Source of the DNA: Kitasatospora sp. NBC_01266
GTDB lineage: Bacteria; Actinomycetota; Actinomycetes; Streptomycetales; Streptomycetaceae
Length of the DNA stretch: 64,000 bases
Reading direction: 5' to 3'
Assembly: GCF_036242395.1 (NCBI RefSeq)
Contig: NZ_CP108459.1
Location: 1-64,000, forward strand
The position numbers and the translations under genes were made by a program. The notes below the pieces were generated by a model. The model made no database searches and had not been told where the DNA came from. It saw only the letters and a list, made by a program, of their open reading frames with translations. Shown in pieces: positions 1 through 6,157 of the stretch; position 1 is the first letter of the stretch; every line of letters starts with the position of its first letter.

Positions 1-8
1 GTCCCTAC

Positions 9-151
9 GGGCCTTCGGCCCTCCGTGCGCACCGCGCTTCGCGCGGTGGCGGACCCGCGCCGCGGGTCCGGGCTCGCCTTCGGCGAGCCTCTCGCCCCTT
101 CGGGGCTCGGTGGCCTGACCTTCGGTCAGGCTGGCCCGGCTTCGCCGGGCC
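9..151. repeat. Telomere-like series of short palindromes
   Basis: Seven inverted repeats follow each other almost without gaps. Most have the three-base loop TTC: 9-21, 30-48, 71-89, 94-106, 113-131 and 133-151; the one at 51-69 closes on a single base. Arms are 5 to 9 bases. Closely packed GC-rich palindromes with small loops are characteristic of Streptomyces linear replicon ends, where the single-stranded 3' overhang folds back and is recognised by Tap and Tpg, both encoded at 5.5-8.6 kb. The classic terminal start CCCGCGGAGCGGG is not seen, so this is either an atypical telomere type or a sequence just inside the end. Confidence 0.7.
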
Positions 152-600
152 TGGTCGGTCCGCTTCGCTCCCCTCCCGAGCCGCTCCCCTCCAGGGCCGC
201 TCCCACTCCCTCCCGAACCGCTTCGCTTCGCTCCACGGCCCTCAACAGCTGAGCCCACTTCAAAACACCAGCCCCCACTGTCCTAGACCTACAAACAGCA
301 AACTAGAAAAGACACCCTCCCTCCCCCCAGACCCCCACTCCCGCACACACGGACCCGCCCCACCCCGGCCCCACCCGAGTGGAGCCCGGCACTCCGCGCC
401 GGCCCAGAGCCGCTCCCCTCCCCTCCACAGCCAGCCCCGGATGGCCGAACCCCAATCTCATCGTTGATCACGGCTTCAACCAACCCTCCAGACAAGGCTT
501 TCAATCACCCAGGACCAGCTCAGTGGCCCGACCTCCGGTCAGGCCGGCCCGGCTTCGCCGGACCTGGTCGCCTCCGCTCCGCTCCCCTCCCGAGCCGCCC
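111..600. repeat. Diverged direct repeat in the subtelomere (111-190 and 523-600)
   Basis: The block starting TGGCCTGACC at 111 recurs at 523 as TGGCCCGACC. It carries the palindromes ending in GGCCCGGCTTCGCCGG, followed by the same tail of CCGCTCCCCTCCCGAGCCGC type. The interval between the copies is C-rich, non-coding sequence. Duplicated terminal blocks are common near Streptomyces chromosome and plasmid ends. Confidence 0.6.
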
Positions 601-611
601 CCACTCCCCTC

Positions 612-1233
612 CGACGGCCCTTGGCGACTGAGCCCATATCAGAGCAACTGAGCAGCACTGTTTTGAAGCTTCAAACAGCTGACTGGGACGCGGGCGGGCC
701 AGCCGCAGGGGACCTGGGCCACCGTCCGTCCGGGCCGGGTCCACCTGGCACTACGCCCCCCTGACCGACCACCACATCCCGAGGTCAACCGTCTCGCGTC
801 TCCCCTGGCCGTGTATCAGAACTCCTACTGTCAGACGATCCCGCCCCACAACCCATGCGAACCCAGCCGAAAACACCCCGCCCCTTTCTCAATGAGTCCG
901 GTCCTGAAAACCCACCCGAGCCAGAGCGAGAATCCACCATCCATCCGAATCAAAAACCGGCCATCGAGAAACCTCGCCAAAATCCATACACATCCCCGGA
1001 CACCGCTGAAACGGCAGCCACGGCCTCATGCAGAGCCATGGCCGCCTGAGCGGGCCGCAGGATCCGTTCGGGGCAGGCAGATCAGCAGCAGGCTCAGGTC
1101 GAGGGCCAGCTCGGTGCTGTAGACGGGCCCTGCGGGGACCATGGAGGCGGAAGGGCTCAGCGCTTTGACGCAGGACCCGTTCTCTGGGCTCGTGCTTGCC
1201 GACGTGCAGCTTGTTGACGGAGGGTGACGCGCG
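612..1233. other. Subtelomeric stretch without a supported gene
   Basis: No reading frame here has a ribosome binding site, Streptomyces-like third-position GC bias or recognisable protein content. The segment 800-1030 is unusually rich in A and C on the plus strand compared with the rest of the window. A short minus-strand frame near 1028-1141 (about 38 codons) was considered and not accepted. Confidence 0.5.
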
Positions 1234-1404
1234 TCAGAGCACCAGGGGGATCAGCAGGGCGAGTGCGGCGACCGCCAGCACCGCCAGGAGTACCCAGCGC
1301 GGGGTTGCGCGGCCTCGTGTGCGCATGTCCTCAGGCCGTACGGCGTCTCGACCAACCGTCTGGCCGACCCACATGAAGGAGTCGCCCCCGCCCTGACCGT
1401 CCAT
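1234..1404 (-). CDS. Small tail-anchored membrane protein, 56 aa
   Basis: A 56-residue protein with a polar, glycine-rich N-terminal half and one C-terminal hydrophobic helix, from about residue 37 (W) to 56, rich in Leu, Val and Ala and ending on VL. A strong ribosome binding site (AGGGGAGGAACCG) directly precedes the ATG at 1404. The positively charged RTRGRATPR segment before the helix suggests the N-terminus stays in the cytoplasm. No family is recognised. It stands alone, upstream of subtelomeric DNA and next to an IS remnant. Confidence 0.6.
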   Translation of the reverse strand: MDGQGGGDSFMWVGQTVGRDAVRPEDMRTRGRATPRWVLLAVLAVAALALLIPLVL

Positions 1405-1542
1405 CGGTTCCTCCCCTGTGTTTCGCTTCCCTCGAGACTGTCACTCCGGACGTCGAAGTCAAGATTCCTTGACGGTTTCTTGATCTGAGGGCCGGGTCGG
1501 GTCCCCCTGGGGGGCGGAGCCGGCGGAATCGCTCCTGCCCGG

Positions 1543-1681
1543 GATGCCATCTTCCACTCGGACCGCGGCAGCAATTACACCTCGGCCCAGTTCTCCGGAA
1601 CACTCGACGGACTCGGTATCCGGCAATCCGTCGGGCGGACCGGAATCTGCTACGACAACGCTCTGGCCGAACTGCGGATGT
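1543..1681 (+). pseudogene. IS3-family transposase fragment (integrase core)
   Basis: About 46 codons translate to HSDRGSNYTS, then LGIRQSVGRTG and YDNALAEL, the conserved core of IS3-family (IS150 group) OrfB transposases. It holds the second Asp (HSDRG) and the Glu (NALAE) of the DDE triad. Neither the start, the first Asp nor the C-terminus remains, and no terminal inverted repeats were seen, so this is a dead remnant. It abuts the stop codon of the downstream minus-strand acetyltransferase gene. Confidence 0.8.
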
Positions 1682-1689
1682 GCACTGTC

Positions 1690-2205
1690 CTACAGTTGGC
1701 GCCGGTATCGCACGTCAATGACCGATTGGTTCTGGTAGTCCTCGGATGCGGTCGCGCCATCGTGGAAGTACGCGGCTGCGGCGTAGAAATCTCTGGCGCG
1801 TCGGTTGTCACGGACGACCCACAGCAGCATGACGCGATATTGCTGTGCGGCGCGGCGGTGGGCCTCCTGGAGGAGGCTGCGGCCGATGCCGGTGCCGATG
1901 AGGTCTGGGCGGACGTATAGGGCGTAGATCTCGCCGGCCGCTTCGGGGACGTCGACGTCGCCTTTGTAGGGGCCGAAGCACAGCCACCCGAGTGGTGTGT
2001 CGGTGGCGTCGACTGCGACCAGGTCGATTGCTCGGCGCCCCGGCGATCTGAAGGCCTCCAGACGGCTGCGGGCGTCCTGTTCGGTGCTCATGCCGTCGAG
2101 GTAGGTCTTCGGGATGATGCCCTCGTATGCCGACTGCCAGCCGGCTACCCGGATCTCAGAGACGGTGGCTATGTCCGTTTCGAGCATCAATCGGATGTGG
2201 GTCAT
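1690..2205 (-). CDS. GNAT-family N-acetyltransferase
   Basis: A 171-residue protein that begins MTHIRLMLETDIATVSEIRV and contains the GNAT acetyl-CoA-binding core around residues 95-130 (ALYVRPDLIGTGIGRSLLQEAHRRA, with the R/QxxGxG/A-type RPDLIGTGIGRSL loop) and a C-terminal NRRARDFYAAAAYFHDGA segment typical of the fold. It should transfer an acetyl group from acetyl-CoA to a small amine or protein; the substrate cannot be read from the sequence. The gene ends next to an IS3 remnant, and the final residues may have been altered by that junction. Confidence 0.85.
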   Translation of the reverse strand: MTHIRLMLETDIATVSEIRVAGWQSAYEGIIPKTYLDGMSTEQDARSRLEAFRSPGRRAIDLVAVDATDTPLGWLCFGPYKGDVDVPEAAGEIYALYVRPDLIGTGIGRSLLQEAHRRAAQQYRVMLLWVVRDNRRARDFYAAAAYFHDGATASEDYQNQSVIDVRYRRQL

Positions 2206-2355
2206 CGCGCGAGCATAGCCAGTTGCGGCGGCCGGTCCTCGTGAATTGAGTGCTACGGATGCAGAGCTTGCTCAGCTACTGACACTGGCCCGGCCCACGT
2301 CGGCCGCCTGGTGCGTTCCCGGGAGAGGGTCGGTACCAGGCGGCGCCATGACGGG

Positions 2356-2682
2356 TCAGCTCTGGATGAATTCGGCCAGGTCCCGCTCGATGGCGGCCTT
2401 CGGCTTGGCGCCGACGATGGTCTTGACGACCTCTCCGCCCTGGAAGACGGACATCGTCGGGATGGACATGATGCCGTACTTCGCGGCAGTCGTCGGGTTC
2501 TGGTCGATGTTGAGCTTGACGATCTCGATCTGGTCGCCGTGCTCCGCGGAGATCGCCTCCAGGCTCGGCGCGATCTGCCTGCACGGGCCGCACCACTCTG
2601 CCCAGAAGTCGACCAGGACCGGCTTGTCGCTCTTGAGGACATCCTCATCGAAACTCGTGTCGGTCACGCTCTTCAGCGCCAT
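2356..2682 (-). CDS. trxA: Thioredoxin
   Basis: A 108-residue cytoplasmic thioredoxin of standard length. The active site is WCGPC at about residues 30-34 within FWAEWCGPCRQIAP, with the conserved cis-proline loop SIPTM and C-terminal GAKPK. It acts as a protein disulfide reductase, normally recycled by thioredoxin reductase, which is not encoded here. RBS GAGGAGG precedes the ATG. It is probably an extra, replicon-borne copy. Confidence 0.95.
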   Translation of the reverse strand: MALKSVTDTSFDEDVLKSDKPVLVDFWAEWCGPCRQIAPSLEAISAEHGDQIEIVKLNIDQNPTTAAKYGIMSIPTMSVFQGGEVVKTIVGAKPKAAIERDLAEFIQS

Positions 2683-2767
2683 TGCGCCTCCTCTGCTCGG
2701 GACTCTGCTGTGGAACCTCGTCTACACCGCTACGGCTGGCTGCCCTGAACCCCGGTGGCGAGCGCGG

Positions 2768-3076
2768 TCAGCCGACGTGGCGTAGCCGGACCACCTTCGA
2801 GCGGCGCCCGAGGGCGTGGTCGCTGAGGCGGAAGTAGCGGATGTTGTTGAAGCGGTCGTACTCGTCGAGCCAGCCGGCCTCGACGAGCTCCTTGCGGGTG
2901 CGGGAGAAGACCGTGGGGGCCCAGCCCATCTCCTCGGCCAGGGCCTGCCCGGTCTGCTGGGTACCGGCCTTGCCTGCGGGCAGCGTGGCGTAGAAGGCCA
3001 GCAGGAGCCGCTGGTTGGGGTTCAGGTCCTTGGTGCGGCCGACCAGGGCGCGGACCTCGTCGCGGGTGTCGCTCAC
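2768..3076 (-). CDS. Winged-helix DNA-binding protein, pair A second gene
   Basis: A small wHTH protein (102 aa). The recognition region is QALAEEMGWAPTVFSRTRKELVEAGWLDEY, followed by a wing (NNIRYFRLSD) and a basic tail RRSKVVRLRHVG. It is clearly homologous to the gene at 62200-62535, sharing LxPNQRLLL(A/V)xYAT, xFSRxRxxLVxAGW and YxRL. The GTG at 3076 is chosen because GAGGAG lies too close to the ATG at 3085, which remains possible. It follows the partner wHTH gene at 3096-3641 by 19 bases, so the two form an operon. Role inferred: transcription or replication control. Confidence 0.7.
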   Translation of the reverse strand: MSDTRDEVRALVGRTKDLNPNQRLLLAFYATLPAGKAGTQQTGQALAEEMGWAPTVFSRTRKELVEAGWLDEYDRFNNIRYFRLSDHALGRRSKVVRLRHVG

Positions 3077-3095
3077 GGTTGCCATTCTCCTCGGC

Positions 3096-3641
3096 TCAGG
3101 CACTCTGGACAGCCCGAATCGCGCGGGCGGCGGAGTTGATGTGGGTGAGGAAGTTCTCCGGCCGCACATCATCATCCTCGGCCGGAGTGACCAGCAGGTA
3201 GCCCTCCGGCTCCTGGGTCAGGCCCTTGATGTGAGGGGGGTTCCACCCCTTCAGCTGCTCGCGGTGCGCATACCCGCTGCCCCGGTAGACCAGGTACGGG
3301 GTGATCTCGTAGAACGGGCTTCGGCCGACGCTGCCGGACTTGCGCAGCAGGCGGTCCTTGACCAGCTTGCGGATCATCCGGCTGAGCGCGTCGGAGGAGA
3401 AGCCCAGCTCCTTGCCGATGTCGACGACCGTGCGGTTGACCAGCTCCGGCTTGAGGAGGGTCGCGCCGCAGTACCACGTGACGACGCGGATCTCGGCGTC
3501 GGTGCGGCCGGAGGCACGCGAGCAGAGCGCCACGAAGCGGACCAGGCTGAACGTGCCGTACGGACCGCCGTAGCCGAAGTCCGCGTGCGGGACGGGCTCG
3601 CCGGTGTCCGTATAGATGAGCCGGGTCGGCCGGTGGGCCAT
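3096..3641 (-). CDS. Winged-helix DNA-binding protein, pair A first gene
   Basis: A 181-residue protein. Residues about 14-30 carry a family signature (HADFGYGGPYGTF), followed by a wHTH region (VDIGKELGFSSDALSRMIRKLVKDRLLRKSG), a wing ending YEITPYLVY, and KGWNPPHI. The partner at 61718-62194 has the same order: FGYAGSYST, KxLKRHVDKL, FWKVTPYL, KAWNPPEI. The ATG at 3641 has a good RBS (GGAG, 5-base spacing). Three copies of the palindrome CCGATCCCAGGATCGG or its CT/GG variant lie directly upstream, so autoregulation is likely. Annotators might call it MarR-like or RepL-like; the true role is unknown. Confidence 0.7.
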   Translation of the reverse strand: MAHRPTRLIYTDTGEPVPHADFGYGGPYGTFSLVRFVALCSRASGRTDAEIRVVTWYCGATLLKPELVNRTVVDIGKELGFSSDALSRMIRKLVKDRLLRKSGSVGRSPFYEITPYLVYRGSGYAHREQLKGWNPPHIKGLTQEPEGYLLVTPAEDDDVRPENFLTHINSAARAIRAVQSA

Positions 3642-3686
3642 CAGGACTCCGTTCCTCGTGCGGCCTTGGCGTGACGGACAGGTGAT

Positions 3687-3839
3687 CCGATCCCAGGATC
3701 GGCTTGTCTGCACTCACCTTACATGTACGAATCGGCAAGGTGACCCGACCCTGAGGTCGGGTCACCTTGCCGAGAGATACATGTACTCATTGCTTGGGTG
3801 ATCCGATCCTGGGATCGGGTTACCCGATCCCAGGATCGG
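3687..3839. promoter_or_regulatory. Operator cluster of wHTH pair A
   Basis: Three 16-bp palindromes of form CCGATCC(C/T)(A/G)GGATCGG sit at 3687-3702, 3803-3818 and 3824-3839, upstream of the pair A operon. Between them is a 19-bp-arm inverted repeat (3732-3750 and 3755-3773, loop CTGA), flanked by two copies of ACATGTAC at 3721 and 3779. This spacing and number fit multi-site autoregulation or an iteron-like structure. The large hairpin could also end transcription coming from the right. Confidence 0.75.
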
Positions 3840-3987
3840 ATCAGAAACCAATGTTTCTGCAGGTCAGAGCACGTTTCAGGCTCTGCACCCTCTATCGCTG
3901 AGGTACAGCGGCAGGTGCGGCTCACTACTCGGCGACAACGCCGGGGGATGCTGCGGAACGCCTGCTCCGGTTGCTGTCACGGCGGCC

Positions 3988-4153
3988 TCCGGCGGGCCGG
4001 CTGTCCGTGCCGCTGCCGCTGCCCGGGCCGGGCGGTTGCCGCAGGCCTCGCCACCGCTCGAACCGGAGGTTACGGCGCCGATCACGGAATCGCGGCTGCC
4101 GCCGCGAACGGGCCCTGGGGGCCCTTTCCGTGCTCCTCCGTTATTGGGTGATC
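3988..4153 (+). other. Conserved 165-bp element, copy 1
   Basis: This segment matches 57340-57505 in inverted orientation. In the core (4075-4114) 37 of 40 bases agree. One frame keeps the peptide SRNRGCRR(E/D)RAL and then ALS(V/A)L, with several differences at synonymous positions, as if it once coded or still codes. No start codon, RBS or stop fits a stable gene in both copies. It lies between the pair A operators and the zinc-finger-like gene. Confidence 0.55.
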
Positions 4154-4272
4154 GTCCGTGCCGGAGGGCAGTGTGGTGGACCGACAACGGGTTGCCGGTC
4201 CGTCGGCGTGAGTGCTTGTCCTGGTGGCGGGGATGGCGGGCAGCGATCACGTCCAGTGCATCCGGCAGCCGG

Positions 4273-5214
4273 CTACTGGTCGACCACCAGGCGGAGCAGG
4301 ACCAGGGCGTCCTTCGGCTCCCGGGACAGCACCGGCTGGCTGTCGTCCGCGTCGATGACCACCCGACCGTCGATCACCGCTGTCCAGCCCTCGGGGGCCG
4401 CGGCGACGACGTCGTTCTCGACCCAGCCGAGCAGGTGACCGCCGCGCTCGACCGCCTGCACACCGGGCGTCTGCGGCCAGGTGAGCAGCACCATGGCACC
4501 GCCGAGGTGGTAGGAGCGTTGCGGCTCGCCCAGACCGCGTCGGGTCGGGGCGTTGTCGATCGACCGCTGCGGCGAGAGCGCGAACCGGGCCCCGGCCGGG
4601 ACGGCTTCCATGCTGGGCGACTCGGCGGCAGGAGCGTGGCTGGTTTCGACGCGCGTCGAAACAGGTGATCCGTGGTCGTTCGCTGTTTCGACGCGCGTCG
4701 GAATTGAGGACTTGGCGCCATCCTGGGATTCGACGCGCGAGGATTTGATGCCTGGTCTGCCGGTGCCCGACTCGTGCTCGGCCGGGGTGCGGGCAACGGT
4801 CAGCTCCTGGCGCAGCCCGTGGGCCGTGCGCAGCAGGCGCTGCGTCGCGCTGGCGACGCCGGTCTCCAGCGCCTCCAGCGCCCGGTCGGCATCCGGGCCG
4901 GGGTCGTCCTGGCGCGAGGCCTCCAGGCGGTCGAGGAAGCGGACGGCCAAGCGCTCCAGGCTCCGGGCGACCTCCAGCAACTCCTGGGCGCCACCCTCGG
5001 CATCGCCGGGTGATTCGACGCGCGAGGAAATCAGTGCGTCGGCGACGGCGTCCTGCTGCTTCTGCCGGTGGCGTCTGCGGTAGGCCAGGGAGGAGCAGGC
5101 CCGGCCGCAGTAGACCGGCCGGCGACCGGGGCCGGTCGCCCGCAGAGCCGCCTGGCACTCCGGGCAGCGCGGCTCGGTCTGCGGCGCCTCGATTCGACGC
5201 GCGTCGTTATCCAT
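4273..5214 (-). CDS. Zinc-finger-like protein with DNA palindromes built into its gene
   Basis: A 313-residue protein of unknown function. Residues about 14-55 hold a Cys4-type motif (CPEC, then CGRAC) followed by a basic stretch (YRRRHRQKQQ), suggesting nucleic acid binding. The middle is alpha-helical (EVARSLERLAVRFLDRLEAS) and the C-terminal 90 residues look globular (WPQTPGVQAVERGGHLLGWVEND). The gene holds five copies of the palindrome core TTCGACGCGCG, read as (S/T)RVE(S/T) or DARRIE. No clear RBS marks the start; ATG 5214 is used, and a GTG at 5238 is possible. It lies downstream of tap-tpg on the same strand. Confidence 0.65.
   Translation of the reverse strand: MDNDARRIEAPQTEPRCPECQAALRATGPGRRPVYCGRACSSLAYRRRHRQKQQDAVADALISSRVESPGDAEGGAQELLEVARSLERLAVRFLDRLEASRQDDPGPDADRALEALETGVASATQRLLRTAHGLRQELTVARTPAEHESGTGRPGIKSSRVESQDGAKSSIPTRVETANDHGSPVSTRVETSHAPAAESPSMEAVPAGARFALSPQRSIDNAPTRRGLGEPQRSYHLGGAMVLLTWPQTPGVQAVERGGHLLGWVENDVVAAAPEGWTAVIDGRVVIDADDSQPVLSREPKDALVLLRLVVDQ
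4644..5210. repeat. Five TTCGACGCGCG palindromes inside one gene
   Basis: Copies lie at 4644-4661 (full palindrome TTTCGACGCGCGTCGAAA), 4686-4703, 4728-4744, 5013-5030 and 5192-5210. Three are full or nearly full palindromes and two are half-degenerate (GCGCGAGGA). One overlaps the first codons of the gene. They look like binding sites for a dimeric protein, possibly the encoded protein itself. Confidence 0.7.
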
Positions 5215-5259
5215 GATCGTGATCATAGGTACCGCCACGGCGGCCGGACAGCGCCAGGG

Positions 5260-5475
5260 TCAGATCTGGCCGTCCGGGTCGGAGAACGCGATTCCGCCGA
5301 CGGCGAGCGGGCGGCGGACAACAGGCGGTGCCGGGATCTCCTCGCTCGGGGGTTCGCGGAAGTCCGCACCCTGCGGCTGGGCCGGCAGGCGGCACCGATC
5401 ACCACTCGCGGCGGGGGCGTCGGTGGCGGGCTCGGAGAACGTGGGCAGTCCCAGGGGACGGCGATCGGTGGTCAT
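5260..5475 (-). CDS. Small hypothetical protein, 71 aa
   Basis: A proline-rich 71-residue frame (MTTDRRPLGLPTFSEP... ending AFSDPDGQI) lying between tpg and the zinc-finger-like gene on the same strand. It shows no domain and probably no stable fold. Support is modest: codon use fits and the position suggests co-transcription with tap-tpg, but the RBS is weak. Confidence 0.4.
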   Translation of the reverse strand: MTTDRRPLGLPTFSEPATDAPAASGDRCRLPAQPQGADFREPPSEEIPAPPVVRRPLAVGGIAFSDPDGQI

Positions 5476-5524
5476 GCCCCAGTCTCGCAGCCCAAATGAC
5501 CTCGACCTACCACCACGTCAGGAA

Positions 5525-6070
5525 TCAGTCGACCTCGAAGTCGGCCCACTGGAGTCCGTTGATCTCGGTGACAAGCCCGCTGGCGCGGCGCCCGCCGTCC
5601 TTGAAGTAGTGCTCCTGGAGGGCGTCGGCGAGCAGCTGCTCCTGCTGGGCCTGGCTCGCGCCGGCGTCGATCGCCTCGTAGAGGCGGCGGGCGACCTCGC
5701 CCGGGAGCTTCTGGGTGATGGTGCGCAGGCGCGGATCGTCCGTGCTGCCGGCTGCCGACTGGTAGCCGAACTGGGCCTGGACGTGGAGCACGAAGCCGTT
5801 CTTCAGCGCCGCCTTGCGGGTGCGGTCCTTCACCCGGGGCTGCCACTTCGCCCGCACCTGCTGCTCGATGTTCTTCGCGGCGGCCGGCTTCGGGACGCTG
5901 GTGCCCTTGAGCCAGCGCTGCACGGTGCGCTGGCTGACCCCCAGCTCCTGGGCGACCTTCTTGGTCGAGCCCTTGGCCGTCCGCACCAGGAAGTGCAGCC
6001 GGGCGCTCAGGGACTGCGGGATCGGCCTGGTGCGCGAAACCCGCTCCAAGGCCTCGTCGATCTCCCCCAC
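5525..6070 (-). CDS. tpg: Telomere terminal protein Tpg
   Basis: A 181-residue protein matching the Streptomyces terminal protein in length and layout: MGEIDEALERVS start, a helix-turn-helix (KKVAQELGVSQRTVQRWLKGTSVP, about residues 37-60), then the conserved WQPRVKDRTRKAALKNGF, FGY, TDDPRLRTITQKLP and LQEHYFKDGGRRASGL segments. Tpg binds covalently to the 5' ends of linear replicons and primes synthesis of the terminal patch. GTG start at 6070 with RBS GGAGGAGAACCCC. It follows tap in the usual tap-tpg order. Confidence 0.95.
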   Translation of the reverse strand: MGEIDEALERVSRTRPIPQSLSARLHFLVRTAKGSTKKVAQELGVSQRTVQRWLKGTSVPKPAAAKNIEQQVRAKWQPRVKDRTRKAALKNGFVLHVQAQFGYQSAAGSTDDPRLRTITQKLPGEVARRLYEAIDAGASQAQQEQLLADALQEHYFKDGGRRASGLVTEINGLQWADFEVD

Positions 6071-6157
6071 GGGGTTCTCCTCCGGCGGCGCTGCCGCCCG
6101 TTGGTCGGTTGGGGGCCGGGATGGTTCCCGGCCCCGTGCTGCGTCGTCAGCCGGCTG

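Noticed and set aside
1028..1141. Minus-strand frame of about 38 codons with a hydrophobic segment
   Set aside because: No RBS and no distinguishing codon bias.
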